A stretch of DNA of 64,000 bases from JBPOIC01 sp052034865 (GCA_052034865.1 JBPOIC010000009.1:23254-87253); one strand, 5' to 3'; counted from the first letter of the stretch, positions 27,094-36,944 are shown. Translations and numbers: made by a program. The notes: generated by a model not told the origin, from the sequence alone.

Positions 27094-28367
27094 GAATCAA
27101 AACCTATCTTGTAAATCATCTGGGAGAAGCGATTGAGAAGATTAAAAAGGAACTTGGCCCGCAAGCGGTCATCCTTTCCACCCGTAAAGTGGAAGGACAG
27201 GGATGGTCTCAAAAAACCTGTCGACTCGAGGTCACAGCAACACTCCCCGATGCTCCGCCGGCTTTCAGGGAAGCCCCTGTCGATGCACTTCTCGAAAAAG
27301 AGACTCAGAAAAATCCTCTGCCCGGATTTTCACAGCCCAAACCGGCTCCTTCTCCCCTCAGACCTTTTTATGAGCGTGGTAGTTCCTGGGTGGATGCACT
27401 TTCGCATCTGGTCGCCCATCGCTTAAGCGCTCGGGCGCTGGAGGCTCTCATTGCCGCCTCCCCGGATGAAAAAATTTCTTCAGATCCTCAAACATGTCAG
27501 GCCTGGATTGCATCCTGGTTGGAAAAAAACCTGCCAGCAGTGACGCCATTTTCAATTCAGGCAAATGCCCCCAGCCATTTGGCCTTTGTTGGGCCCACCG
27601 GTTCTGGAAAAACAACGACTCTGATCAAAATTGCACACAGCCTGCTTCAGGATCTTTCTCCCTCTTCTTTTGCCATTCTTTCACTCGATTATGAAAGATT
27701 GGGCCGTCAGGAACCTTTGCGTCGTTTTGCACAACAGCATGGAATTCGGTTTCGTCTGATCCAGAGTGACCGCCAGCTCAAAGAAGCCCAAAAGGCTTTT
27801 TCCAACCTGCAAACCCTTCTGATCGATACGGAGGGCTTCTCACCTTTTGACACCCACCGGATGCATCATCTTCAACAGATGCTTTCAGGGTTTGAGGGCC
27901 TTTATAAATCTCTCGTATTGCCGGTGAGCATGCCGCAAAACGATCTTCAGCAGATGATCGCTGCGTTTTCCACTTTGGGCCTGGACAGTCTCACCCTCAC
28001 CAAGCTGGATGAAACCCTCTATTTTGGGAATCTCTTCAACGCCTCTTATGAGAGCGGTCTTCCCCTGGCCTATTTCACCACCGGGCAGAAAATTCCGGAA
28101 GATATCGAAATCTCGGGCTTTGAAAGAATTCTTTCCTGTCTGTTTCATGGGCTGGACGGTGTTGTGGATTCCAGTACCAGGCCTGCTCCCAATGTTTCAA
28201 ATCCTGAGGTTCCAAAAAAGAAAGAGGAGACACCGTCTTTTCCTCTTGTGTCGACAGCAGGCTCCCCAAGCATCCCATCTCTCTCCAAAAATTTTGAGGA
28301 GCTTCCATTGTATTCGATTCTTCAGCAGGCCTGGAAATCCAGGCAAATGTATGTGGGCGGGTCTTAG
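27090..28367 (+). CDS. flhF: Flagellar biosynthesis GTPase FlhF
   Basis: 425 residues. The N-terminal B domain starts MRIKTYLVNHLGEAIEKIKKELG, as in FlhF. A proline-rich linker and helical N domain follow. The SRP-type G domain has G1 GPTGSGKTTT (~residues 168-177), the DYERLGRQEPLR motif, DTEG-type G3 and TKLDE G4 (~residue 308). FlhF sets flagellar pole and number, usually with the MinD-like FlhG. No flhG follows. The C-terminus has a ~75-residue polar tail not typical of the family. Confidence 0.92.
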   Translation: MRIKTYLVNHLGEAIEKIKKELGPQAVILSTRKVEGQGWSQKTCRLEVTATLPDAPPAFREAPVDALLEKETQKNPLPGFSQPKPAPSPLRPFYERGSSWVDALSHLVAHRLSARALEALIAASPDEKISSDPQTCQAWIASWLEKNLPAVTPFSIQANAPSHLAFVGPTGSGKTTTLIKIAHSLLQDLSPSSFAILSLDYERLGRQEPLRRFAQQHGIRFRLIQSDRQLKEAQKAFSNLQTLLIDTEGFSPFDTHRMHHLQQMLSGFEGLYKSLVLPVSMPQNDLQQMIAAFSTLGLDSLTLTKLDETLYFGNLFNASYESGLPLAYFTTGQKIPEDIEISGFERILSCLFHGLDGVVDSSTRPAPNVSNPEVPKKKEETPSFPLVSTAGSPSIPSLSKNFEELPLYSILQQAWKSRQMYVGGS

Positions 28368-28493
28368 TGACCAAACTCTTCTGTTTTCTGGAATCTGAAT
28401 TTGAATGCAACGCAATGAGGCATCCCTTCGGGAGCCATCAGCAAAAGATCTTCCTCAAAGGGATTAAAACCCTTGAGTTGAAGGAGAGGCGGT

Positions 28494-29285
28494 ATGCAAA
28501 CCCTTCAGATGAAATACCACGTCGAAGTCACAAATCCAGGAGCTTCACTCAATGAATTTGAGCAGCAGAAGCTTCTTGAAAACCTTCGTTTGGTGCGAAG
28601 CACGGTGTCCCGGATCATGCACCGTCTTCCGCGTCATATCGATGCTGAAGATCTCATTCACACCGGCATTCTGGGATTGATGGATGCAGTGAAGAAATTC
28701 AGCTGGGACCCTCAGAAGAATCACGATGAGTTTCGGGCGTACGCCGAATGTCGTATTCGGGGTCAGGTTCTGGATGAGCTTCGAAAGATGGATCTGCTTC
28801 CCCGCTCCATGCGCGAAAAGATCAATCGCTTCAAGCGTGCCTATGATGCTCTTTCCCAGAAATTCAACCGTGATCCCACGGATGAAGAAATCTGCAAGGT
28901 ACTCGATATCAGTATGGAAACCTGCCAGCGCCTGAAATCCGAACTGCACATGGGAAAGGAAGTTTCCTACAGCCCGCTGGAGGCGAGTCAGGCTTTGGAG
29001 AAATTGCTGGCCAGTACGGTGGAGGGAAAAAACCAGCGCAACCCGGAAGTGGCCATGCAGGTTCGGGAAATTCACGAGATCCTGAGTGAAGAGATCCAGA
29101 GTCTGGATGAAAAAGAGCGCAACGTTGTGAGTCTTTATTATCTGGAGGATCTGACTCTCAAGGAGATTGGCAATCTGTATTCATTAACCGAGGCCCGCGT
29201 GTCTCAAATCCACGCTGCTGCGATGGAAAAACTTTATAAAAAGATGCGTTCCCGATTGGGAATGAAACATCTTCCACTGGAGTAA
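28494..29285 (+). CDS. fliA: Flagellar sigma factor sigma-28 (FliA)
   Basis: 263 residues. Region 2 includes DLIHTGILGLMDAVKKF and FRAYAECRIRGQVLDELRKMDLLPRS (~residues 50-105). Region 4 has the helix-turn-helix EERNVVSLYYLEDLTLKEIGNLYSLTEARVSQIH-like stretch near the C-terminus. AAGGAGAGG precedes the ATG. A 126 bp gap separates it from flhF and contains a small hairpin with a TTC loop but no T run. No FlgM anti-sigma gene is visible. Confidence 0.94.
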   Translation: MQTLQMKYHVEVTNPGASLNEFEQQKLLENLRLVRSTVSRIMHRLPRHIDAEDLIHTGILGLMDAVKKFSWDPQKNHDEFRAYAECRIRGQVLDELRKMDLLPRSMREKINRFKRAYDALSQKFNRDPTDEEICKVLDISMETCQRLKSELHMGKEVSYSPLEASQALEKLLASTVEGKNQRNPEVAMQVREIHEILSEEIQSLDEKERNVVSLYYLEDLTLKEIGNLYSLTEARVSQIHAAAMEKLYKKMRSRLGMKHLPLE

Positions 29286-29292
29286 AAGATTC

Positions 29293-30828
29293 ATGAAGGA
29301 TTTTGCCAAAAAACGTCCCACGCTTTCGGTGTGCCTGATTGCCCGCAATGAAGAAAGGCTGCTGCCAGCCTGTCTTCAAAGTGTATCGGGCTGGGCCGAA
29401 GAAATCATTGTCGTCGATACGGGCTCGACGGATCGCACGCCACAAATCGCAAAAGAATCAGGAGCTAAGGTTTTTGCATTTGGCTGGCAGAATGATTTTG
29501 CAGCGGCACGCAATGAATCACTTTCGAAAGCCACGCAGGAATGGATTCTGGTTCTGGATGCCGATGAAGTGGTGTCTGCATCCGCAAAAGCACAGATCGA
29601 TGACCTTCTGACTCATTCCAGTGCCCTGCTGTTTTATCTGATCCAGACAACGTACGCGGAAGAATCGGCCACATTTGGCTGGATTCCCAATTATCTGAAA
29701 GATCCTGAAGCGCAGGGATATGCCGGTTTTATCGAATCGCCGCTGGTACGTCTTTTCAGGAATATTCCCCAGATCCGGTTTCAGGGACGAATTCACGAGC
29801 ATGCTTTCCATGAAGATCGAAAGATTCTTCCAGCAAAAACCCCGATTCGAATTCATCATTACGGAAAGTATATTCCCGCTCCTCTCAATGAGAAAAAAAA
29901 TCTCCTCTATCTCGAACTGGGTCGAAAAAAATGTCTGGAGAATTCGAAAGATGCCCATGCCTTTTACGAACTGGGAGTTCAATGCTGGAGCATGGAGCGG
30001 ATGCAGGAAGCCAAAGAGAGTCTGGAGCAGGCGCTTAAGATCGATCCGAAATATTCCAAATGTCTTATCGCGATGGCGATCGTATTGACGGTTGAAAAAA
30101 AATATCAGGAAGCGATTGGGATGTATGCACGGCTTCTCGAAATAGAGCCGCAGAATATACTTCCTTATCTCTATCTGCCGCCTCTCCTGATGGAAATCGG
30201 CAATCTCTCTCTAGCGGAAGAGATTCTGAAAGCAGGCGAATTCCATGCGGCGTTTCATCCCTGTTTTCATATCAATCAGGGTGTCGTGAGAAAGCAGATG
30301 GGAAATTTTAGAGGTGCGATTGCTTCTTTTAATGAAGCCTTAAGACTCAATCCCAACGAATCACTGGCGTGGCTCAATCAGGGAATGGCGTGGATGGATC
30401 TTCGTGAATGGGATCTGGCAAAAGAATCGCTGGATAAGGCCAGAACTTTTTCAAGACAGCGTTTGCTGGCCACCGAGAAACTCGCGGAATGGCATTTTTT
30501 GCAGAAGGGGTCGGATCCGTCTCATCTGGAAAAAGGTCTGGAGTGTCTCAAGGAGGTCTATCGTGAAATTCCAAAAGATGCCTCGAATCTTCTGAATATG
30601 GGAATTTTTTTGATTCAGCTTAAACGAAAAGAGGAAGCTCGAAGCTATCTCAATCAGATTCATTCTCTGGAAGGATTGAAATCAGAAGAGAAAGAAAGAC
30701 TTTATTTTTGTGCTACAGCCACAGGAGCAGAAAAGGTTTTGCCCCTGTTGGGACCCTGGGAAAAGCCGCAGAAAACAGTTGCCGTCAAAGAAAAGGAGCC
30801 AGTTCATGTCTCAACTTACATCGCCTGA
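29293..30828 (+). CDS. Family 2 glycosyltransferase with TPR repeats
   Basis: 511 residues. The first ~230 form a GT-A domain: SVCLIARNEERLLPACL, VVDTGSTDRT (~residues 41-50) and VLDADE with the metal-binding aspartates (~residue 90). From ~residue 230 on there are five or more TPR-like helix pairs, for example YELGVQCWSMERMQEAKESLEQALKIDP. Such GT2-TPR fusions occur in flagellin and other protein-glycosylation loci. Directly after fliA and before maf genes, a role in flagellin glycan extension is likely (inference). It overlaps the next gene by 23 bp. Confidence 0.82.
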   Translation: MKDFAKKRPTLSVCLIARNEERLLPACLQSVSGWAEEIIVVDTGSTDRTPQIAKESGAKVFAFGWQNDFAAARNESLSKATQEWILVLDADEVVSASAKAQIDDLLTHSSALLFYLIQTTYAEESATFGWIPNYLKDPEAQGYAGFIESPLVRLFRNIPQIRFQGRIHEHAFHEDRKILPAKTPIRIHHYGKYIPAPLNEKKNLLYLELGRKKCLENSKDAHAFYELGVQCWSMERMQEAKESLEQALKIDPKYSKCLIAMAIVLTVEKKYQEAIGMYARLLEIEPQNILPYLYLPPLLMEIGNLSLAEEILKAGEFHAAFHPCFHINQGVVRKQMGNFRGAIASFNEALRLNPNESLAWLNQGMAWMDLREWDLAKESLDKARTFSRQRLLATEKLAEWHFLQKGSDPSHLEKGLECLKEVYREIPKDASNLLNMGIFLIQLKRKEEARSYLNQIHSLEGLKSEEKERLYFCATATGAEKVLPLLGPWEKPQKTVAVKEKEPVHVSTYIA

Positions 30829-31717
30829 GGATCAATTCAATCCAGCCGTTTATGGGTTTAAAAAAATATTCATTACCGATACCGCACCGGAAGTCTGGAG
30901 GGAAAAGCGAGTCGCCGACGGAAAGAAAATTGGCGTCTGGAATGGAGGATTCAAAATCCATTTCAATCCTCTCAATCTTCAGCCAAAGGATTTTGCTGCC
31001 TTGGGAATAGAAGAGACGGAAAATCTATTTTCTCCTCATTCTTTAAAATTAAATAATCCCTGGGAAGCCATGGAGCTTTTCATGGAAGGACCGCTCGATG
31101 AATTTCAGATCGCAAATTACTTTATCGAATTTCCGGTCGCCGCGAGAGGACTGCTTTCCTACATTCGCCTCGCTGCTAAGGCCCAGGAAGGATCGCTTCC
31201 TTTGCCCACATCCTGTCCTGAAACCCTGGAAGCTTCCGAATCCAATCCTTTCTTATGGAATCTGACAGGTAAATGTCTGGCTATTTGCGGGAAAGTTTCA
31301 GAAGCAGGGAAGATTTTTGAGAAAATTGCCGAGCGGTATCCCGAATTCAGTGAGTCCTACGGAAATCTGGGGGCCCTGCTCTGGAAGTTTGGCAAGCGGC
31401 GTGAGGCCTTCGTGATGTTTACGGAATCTCTGGGCCGCAATCCTTTCAGCAGCTCGGCGCAACTTAACTTTTTTGAGGCAGGGCGTGAGCTTCAGGAATT
31501 CTCCGCGATGACGACCGTTCTTCAGAAAATCATTCATCAGTATCCTTATTGCCTGGATCTCTATTCATTGCTGGCAGTCTGCTTCTATCAGATTCGTGAA
31601 GTGGAGAGGGCCAAATCGGTTTTAAATGATCTGCTTCGGGAGTCCCCGGAAGATTCCGAAGGGAAACTTCTGCTTCATCGCATCACCCAGTCTGCAGAAT
31701 GGAGAGCGCTTCTATGA
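30806..31717 (+). CDS. TPR-containing protein of the flagellin glycosylation module
   Basis: 303 residues from the ATG at 30806 (AAGGAGCC upstream). The N-terminal ~140 residues are not recognised. The C-terminal half carries TPR-like repeats, such as AGKIFEKIAERYPEFSESYGNLGALLW and AFVMFTESLGRNPF. It overlaps the GT2-TPR gene by 23 bp and the following maf gene by ATGA, so all three are probably translated together. It may act as a scaffold for the glycosyltransferases, but that is a guess from context. Confidence 0.65.
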   Translation: MSQLTSPEDQFNPAVYGFKKIFITDTAPEVWREKRVADGKKIGVWNGGFKIHFNPLNLQPKDFAALGIEETENLFSPHSLKLNNPWEAMELFMEGPLDEFQIANYFIEFPVAARGLLSYIRLAAKAQEGSLPLPTSCPETLEASESNPFLWNLTGKCLAICGKVSEAGKIFEKIAERYPEFSESYGNLGALLWKFGKRREAFVMFTESLGRNPFSSSAQLNFFEAGRELQEFSAMTTVLQKIIHQYPYCLDLYSLLAVCFYQIREVERAKSVLNDLLRESPEDSEGKLLLHRITQSAEWRALL

Positions 31718-33645
31718 CTTCATTCTTCGAAGAGAATCTGGCCACTCTTATCGAAACTTTTCCATCGCTCGGGATGAAGGTTCAGCAGGTGGATGCGGGA
31801 ACGTATCCACTGGTTCATATCAAGGAAAACAACTCCTGGGACCTTTTGCATGACGGAAAATTTCTCTACGGGAAAAACGCTCCTGGTTTTATCCGCAGTG
31901 AAATGGATGCGGTGAATCTCAGTTTCCCAAAGCTCGTAATTTTTTACAGTACAGGACTGGGGTATACGGTTCAGGAATTTTTCAGGAACCACGCAACGCA
32001 TTCGGAGAAAATCTTCATCATTGAAAAGTCCATTGTCCTTTTCAGAAGATCGCTTGAGATTTTCGATTGGCGTCCCATTTTGAAAGATTCCAGGGTTTGT
32101 CTTCTGGTGGGGCTGACCTTGCCTCAGCTGAAAGAAGAACTATTGAAACAGACCTATGCGTCAGAAGTCATAGTCAACATCAAGACCCTCACGCCCATTT
32201 GTGATTCCAAAGCGATGGAATTGGAGGAGGGATCTTACTATCAGTCGGCCGCAGAGCTTTTCAAACAGGCTGTGGCCTTTTCAGAAAGCCTGCCACGAGG
32301 ACACCCGGAAGACTCCTATCAGGGGTTCATGAATACCGTACGCAATTTGCCGAATGCCCAAGGGGTCCCGCATTTTGAATCCTGCACACATCTGTTTGCC
32401 GGTTTTCCGGGGATTGTCGTTTCAACAGGTCCTTCTCTGGATCGTGCACTCCCTTTCTTAAAGGAAGTAAAAGACCGCGCGGTGATTGCCTGCGCCGATT
32501 CCAACCTTAAAATACTTCTGAAGAACGGCATTCTTCCTCATTTGACTGGGTGCGTGGAGCGTGTTCCGGAAACACGACATTTTTTCGATCAGATTCCTTC
32601 CATGAAAAAAACCTGGATGGTGACCAACCCGCTGATTTGGCCGGGGAGTTATGAAAGTTATCCTGGACCCAAAATCCATTTAATGAAGGCCATTTCCCAA
32701 ATTCAGTGGTTTTGGCCCGAAGCGCCCTATTATCGAACTGGCCATTCGGTGGCTCATAATCTTTTCATGATTCTCAGACTCATGGGTTGTTCCCCCATAC
32801 TTTTTGTTGGGCAGGATTTGGCTTTCGATCGTTTTTCAGTGCGCAGTCATGCGGATGGAGTTCCGGAGATCATCTCGAAAATTGGAAAGAAAGATTATGA
32901 AGACTGTGAGAGCGAGGTAAAAAAAGGAGAAAAGAAAAAAAATTATCTCGCCGAAGGAAATAATGGAGAGCCCATCCTTACGACCGAGGCCTGGAATCAG
33001 TTCCGCACTCACTTCGGCCTGATCATTCAGGCGGAAAATGTGCCCTGCTACAATCTGATTTATCCGGAATACGGAGCCAGAATAGAAAACATGACACGGC
33101 TGGATCCTCCGGAGCTGATTCGATTTTTGGGTGAATCGCGTCCTGTTGCTGAAATCATTCAGAAGGAATTTTCCTCCAGACCTGTGCTTAATCCTGCCGA
33201 ATATCAAAAGAAAATGGGAGAAAGGATTTCGAAGGCCATCGATTATCTCGAGCGCTACCAACAGATTACCCTCGAGGTTCTGGATTCTGTCAGCTGGTTT
33301 CGGCATGAAAATGAAATCTTTGAATCGGGGCCCAGACTCTACCAACCCCTGCTTAATCGTCTTGAAAAAATCGTAAATGAAATTGAAGAGAACTTTTCTA
33401 CTTCAGATTCAGATGATTTTTATGGCCACTTCCTTTTGGCACAGGTCCAGCATCGAACTACCGAGATCAATCAGCTCGCCCTCGGTTTCCTCAAACTCAA
33501 TCCCGATTCCAAACAGCGTCTTTATGGCCAGCTAAACTGTGTCAATGAATGGTTCAGTGTGGTGTTCTATTGGGCTTCCCGAATGAAAAATTTTCTGGAG
33601 CGCTCATTCATCCGGGCATCTGATCCTTCGATTTTAAATTCATGA
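31714..33645 (+). CDS. Maf-type (DUF115) flagellin nonulosonate transferase, copy 1
   Basis: 643 residues. The DUF115/Maf core is in the middle: GIVVSTGPSLDRALPFL (~residue 236), ACADSNLKILLKNGILPHL, then LFVGQDLAFD (~residue 365). Maf proteins transfer pseudaminic or related acids to flagellin Ser/Thr. The start at 31714 forms an ATGA overlap with the TPR gene and has GGAGAG upstream. The pse operon in the same window would supply the donor. The true acceptor and sugar are inferred. Confidence 0.85.
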   Translation: MTSFFEENLATLIETFPSLGMKVQQVDAGTYPLVHIKENNSWDLLHDGKFLYGKNAPGFIRSEMDAVNLSFPKLVIFYSTGLGYTVQEFFRNHATHSEKIFIIEKSIVLFRRSLEIFDWRPILKDSRVCLLVGLTLPQLKEELLKQTYASEVIVNIKTLTPICDSKAMELEEGSYYQSAAELFKQAVAFSESLPRGHPEDSYQGFMNTVRNLPNAQGVPHFESCTHLFAGFPGIVVSTGPSLDRALPFLKEVKDRAVIACADSNLKILLKNGILPHLTGCVERVPETRHFFDQIPSMKKTWMVTNPLIWPGSYESYPGPKIHLMKAISQIQWFWPEAPYYRTGHSVAHNLFMILRLMGCSPILFVGQDLAFDRFSVRSHADGVPEIISKIGKKDYEDCESEVKKGEKKKNYLAEGNNGEPILTTEAWNQFRTHFGLIIQAENVPCYNLIYPEYGARIENMTRLDPPELIRFLGESRPVAEIIQKEFSSRPVLNPAEYQKKMGERISKAIDYLERYQQITLEVLDSVSWFRHENEIFESGPRLYQPLLNRLEKIVNEIEENFSTSDSDDFYGHFLLAQVQHRTTEINQLALGFLKLNPDSKQRLYGQLNCVNEWFSVVFYWASRMKNFLERSFIRASDPSILNS

Positions 33646-33706
33646 AGAAACTTCTGAAGAATTCCCATGGGCTAATACTCACTTAAACCACTGTCTGAGA
33701 CCTCGC

Positions 33707-33722
33707 TGGAAGACTTCTTGCG
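33707..33722 (+). promoter_or_regulatory. Candidate sigma-54 promoter before the second maf gene
   Basis: TGGAAGACTTCTTGCG has TGG, the exact 8-base spacer and TTGC. The predicted start (~33733) gives a 69 nt leader to the maf gene at 33802. It lies in the only sizeable gap (156 bp) of the glycosylation module. Confidence 0.45.
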
Positions 33723-33801
33723 ATAAGCCCTTACGATTGGTTCTCGCGAGTCTCTTAGCTTGAGAGAGATCTCTTAAAAAAATGAATCGAGAAAGATGCC
33801 C

Positions 33802-35685
33802 ATGACTGATTTTCTCACCCAAAATCTTCAGGTTCTTGGGGCCCGTCAACCCGCTTTGGCTGAGAAAATAGCGCAGGCCGAAGATGCTTCCGTTCAGTTG
33901 CTGGAAAATCAGGGGCCACTTCCTGATCTGAAAATCTACGGGACAGGATTTTATGGAGAGACACCAGAAGTTGCTGTTGAAAAATTCTGGAAGGATCAGA
34001 AACTTTCAGGCGAGCGGCTTCTCATCTTCTACGGTTTCGGGCTGGGTTATCCCCTTAAATATTTTCTGAAATATCTGCGCAAACCCCTCCAGGAAGTGCT
34101 CATCATTGAACGATCTGCTGCGGCTGTACGTCTGGCATTCAGTCTTCAGGATTGGAAAGAGGAATTGCAGGATGTGCGGATTGAATGGTGGATTGGAGAA
34201 GATCCAGAACGATCAAAAAATGGATTTCATCATTATTATAATGACTCCCACCGTTTTCTATATTGCCGAAGTCAGCAGAGTATTTCGTGGCTTCCTGCAC
34301 TCAAGGTCGATGGAAAATATTATCTCGAGATGGCTCAGGCCCTGGCAGATGCGAGTGCTTATCTGCTACGAACCCAGGGTGCAGATCCCGAAGATTATTT
34401 TCGCGGTACGCTCAACTTTGTGGATAATCTTCCCAGGCTGAAACTGACACCGCTTCTCAACCAATTTCAGAATATTGCCCATGGTCTTCCGGGAATTATC
34501 GTATCCACTGGGCCTTCGCTCAATGCATCGCTTCCCATTCTGCGTGAAATTCAGGATCGCGCGGTGATTTATTCGGCGGACAGTGCCCTGCAGCTTCTGG
34601 TGGAATCGGGAATTCATCCTCATTTTGCAGGAACCCTGGAAAGAGTTTATCTGACCGAAAGATTTTTCAGAAATCTTCCGGATCTTCCGGATACCTATCT
34701 TGTTGCACCCCCGCTGGTTTACCCCAAAACTCTTAAAACCTATCGTGGCCCCCAGCTATTCCTGCATTCGCCCGGTTTTCCGTGTGATGCGATTTTGGGT
34801 CGTGCTCCGAGCCAGTTTCTGGGGCCTTCGGTGGCGACGATGGGATTTCAGGTTTTAAATCTTTTGGGGTGTAATCCCATAATCCTGGTGGGTCAGGACC
34901 TTGCTTACGAGAGGGCTTCAGGAAGGTCACATGCGAAGGGCGCCCATCCTGAGCTGGAGGTAACGCTTCAAAATTCGCCGGAAGTGCCTTCCGTTCATGA
35001 AATCGAGGTGGAAGGCAACAATGGCGCCCCGATTCGCACGACATCGACTTTTCAGTATTTTGCACAAACTTTCGAAATGCTTATTCAGAGCTCAGGCAAA
35101 ACCTGCCTGAACGCCATTGCTTTAGAGTATGGGATGAAAATTCCCGGGACTCAACGGATTGAGCCTTCTGCACTGGCAGAGTTTGTTTCACCAAAACCGG
35201 TTTTGATCGCGTCGCAAATGAAGGAGCGTTTTAAAACCTGTCTTCAACAGGATTCCAGCGCGTGGATAGAAACAATTCAGGGTCAGATCAAACGCTACGA
35301 GTCCTACCTAACAGGGCTTTGCACTCAAGCGACTGCAATGCTCGAAGACTGGGCCCGATTTTTTCATGAGCATCAATCCGATCCGATTGATGAGAAACTG
35401 AGATCTCTCTATCTGGAAAAAATCGATGCATTTTACGAACAGGTTCAGCAGATGACCCATCAAAACCCGGAGTTTTTTTATTTTTTCTATCCTCACATTC
35501 TGCCGAAACATCTTTGGGTCTCCATGCGCTACCATGAGTTGCGCGATCAGAAGGGAAGCTTTGATTCCCAGCTCATGCCTCTTTATTATTTATGGAAAGA
35601 CTGGGCCCAGGAGGTAGTGCTCTGGACTTCTCGAGTCAGCTTCCTCTTCCAGAAGGTGGAAGGGAGGGATGCATGCCCAGGATGA
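33802..35685 (+). CDS. Maf-type (DUF115) flagellin nonulosonate transferase, copy 2
   Basis: 627 residues, paralogous to the preceding maf gene: GIIVSTGPSLNASLPIL (~residue 232), YSADSALQLLVESGIHPHF and ILVGQDLAYE (~residue 360). The start at 33802 was chosen over 33796 because it has GAGAAAG 8 bp upstream and gives the same opening (MTDFLTQNL versus MTSFFEENL) as its paralogue. Two Maf copies may glycosylate different flagellins or use different nonulosonates (inference). Confidence 0.83.
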   Translation: MTDFLTQNLQVLGARQPALAEKIAQAEDASVQLLENQGPLPDLKIYGTGFYGETPEVAVEKFWKDQKLSGERLLIFYGFGLGYPLKYFLKYLRKPLQEVLIIERSAAAVRLAFSLQDWKEELQDVRIEWWIGEDPERSKNGFHHYYNDSHRFLYCRSQQSISWLPALKVDGKYYLEMAQALADASAYLLRTQGADPEDYFRGTLNFVDNLPRLKLTPLLNQFQNIAHGLPGIIVSTGPSLNASLPILREIQDRAVIYSADSALQLLVESGIHPHFAGTLERVYLTERFFRNLPDLPDTYLVAPPLVYPKTLKTYRGPQLFLHSPGFPCDAILGRAPSQFLGPSVATMGFQVLNLLGCNPIILVGQDLAYERASGRSHAKGAHPELEVTLQNSPEVPSVHEIEVEGNNGAPIRTTSTFQYFAQTFEMLIQSSGKTCLNAIALEYGMKIPGTQRIEPSALAEFVSPKPVLIASQMKERFKTCLQQDSSAWIETIQGQIKRYESYLTGLCTQATAMLEDWARFFHEHQSDPIDEKLRSLYLEKIDAFYEQVQQMTHQNPEFFYFFYPHILPKHLWVSMRYHELRDQKGSFDSQLMPLYYLWKDWAQEVVLWTSRVSFLFQKVEGRDACPG

Positions 35686-36944
35686 AGTGGGTTTTTTATC
35701 ATCGGGGTGTGGAGTGCGATGGAAATTCTCCCTGGGAAAAACCGCTCGGTGGAACAGAATCTGCGCTGATATTGATGGCACGGGCTTTGGCGGTTCTCGA
35801 TCAGGATGTTCATGTCTTTACCGAAACCCGACATCCGGGAATTTATACAGGGGTCGAATACCATCGCTGGGAAGATTTTGAGCGCTTTGCACATTTTCAC
35901 CCAATCGATATCTTTATTGGCATTCGCCAGCTACTGCCTTTTCTGGCCCGTCGCTTTGGCCGCATGCAGATCTATTTTTCTCCCGATGCCTGGGATCAGC
36001 CATTTTTGCATGAGGCCTTTCAGTTCCAGACCTGCATCGAAAATCAGAATTACCAAATCAGACTCTATCCCCTCCATCAGCTTTTAAGCACCATCGATAG
36101 GGTTTTCTGTGTCGGACACTGGCAGGCGGAGACGTTTGTCACTCATCTGAAAATTCCACGCGAAAAAATTTATGTGACAGCGAATGGTGTCCATCTTGAG
36201 GATTTTCATCCACTCCCGCTTAAAAATCGCAAACGCCAGCTGGTGTATTCCTCCACGCCGTTTCGCGGTCTGGAATATCTGCTCAAATATTTTCCGCACG
36301 TACGCTCACAAGTCCCGGAAGCTCAGTGTGTGGTGCTTAGCGGGATGCAGCTTTACGGATTGAGTCGTGATGAAGATCAGGAAAAATTTGCTTCAATTTA
36401 TCAACTTGCTCAGCAGCCCGGAGTGATTCTTTCGACCCCCCTTGCCAAAAAGGAAATGGCACGTGTGCTTAGCGAAAGCCGCGTTTTGGCCTATCCGAAC
36501 ACCTTTCCGGAAACTTTCTGTATCGCCGCGCTGGAGGCCCAGGCGGCGGGGCTTCCGATCGTCACGACCGAGAGTGGGGCTCTTTGCGAGCGGGTTCATG
36601 AAGGGGAAGATGGCTATTTGATTTCAGGTCATCCGTCTCAATCTGCCTATGCCGAGCGCTGGATAGAGAAAGTCATTCGTCTTCTCACCGAGGATGCCGA
36701 GTGGGAATCGATGAGTGAGAAGGCTTTGATTCAGGCAAAAAATTTCTCCTACCTAAAGCTGGCAGCGCAGTGGATTGAGTATTGTCAGGACTTTCTGAAT
36801 TCAAATCCTCAAGGCATTCCCACCTCTTTTCAAATTCAGGATTTAAAGATTCAATTGCCATCCTCTTCATCTTCTCTTCATACGATTTCTAAAGAAATCC
36901 TTAAAACCCTTGTCCAGCAGGCATTGAGTCAGGCGCGCTGGTAG
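35673..36944 (+). CDS. GT4-type glycosyltransferase
   Basis: 423 residues from the ATG at 35673 (GGGAGGG 5 bp upstream); the ATG at 35682, which overlaps the maf stop as ATGA, is an alternative. The GT-B fold shows KPLGGTESALILMARAL near the N-terminus, YVTANGVHLEDFHP (~residue 170), and the donor-site FPETFCIAALEAQAAGLPIVTTESGA (~residues 275-300) with its acidic EX7E motif. It is the last gene of the glycosylation module and probably extends the flagellin glycan. Confidence 0.8.
   Translation: MPRMKWVFYHRGVECDGNSPWEKPLGGTESALILMARALAVLDQDVHVFTETRHPGIYTGVEYHRWEDFERFAHFHPIDIFIGIRQLLPFLARRFGRMQIYFSPDAWDQPFLHEAFQFQTCIENQNYQIRLYPLHQLLSTIDRVFCVGHWQAETFVTHLKIPREKIYVTANGVHLEDFHPLPLKNRKRQLVYSSTPFRGLEYLLKYFPHVRSQVPEAQCVVLSGMQLYGLSRDEDQEKFASIYQLAQQPGVILSTPLAKKEMARVLSESRVLAYPNTFPETFCIAALEAQAAGLPIVTTESGALCERVHEGEDGYLISGHPSQSAYAERWIEKVIRLLTEDAEWESMSEKALIQAKNFSYLKLAAQWIEYCQDFLNSNPQGIPTSFQIQDLKIQLPSSSSSLHTISKEILKTLVQQALSQARW

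Noticed and set aside
28420..28445. Terminator between flhF and fliA
   Set aside because: GGC-A-TCCC-TTC-GGGA-GCC can fold, but no T run follows and fliA has to be transcribed with the operon.
33713..33730. Sigma-28 type promoter (TTGCGATAAGCC) before the second maf gene
   Set aside because: GCGATAA resembles the FliA -10 element, but no TAAA -35 element lies at the right distance; the overlapping sigma-54 match fits better.
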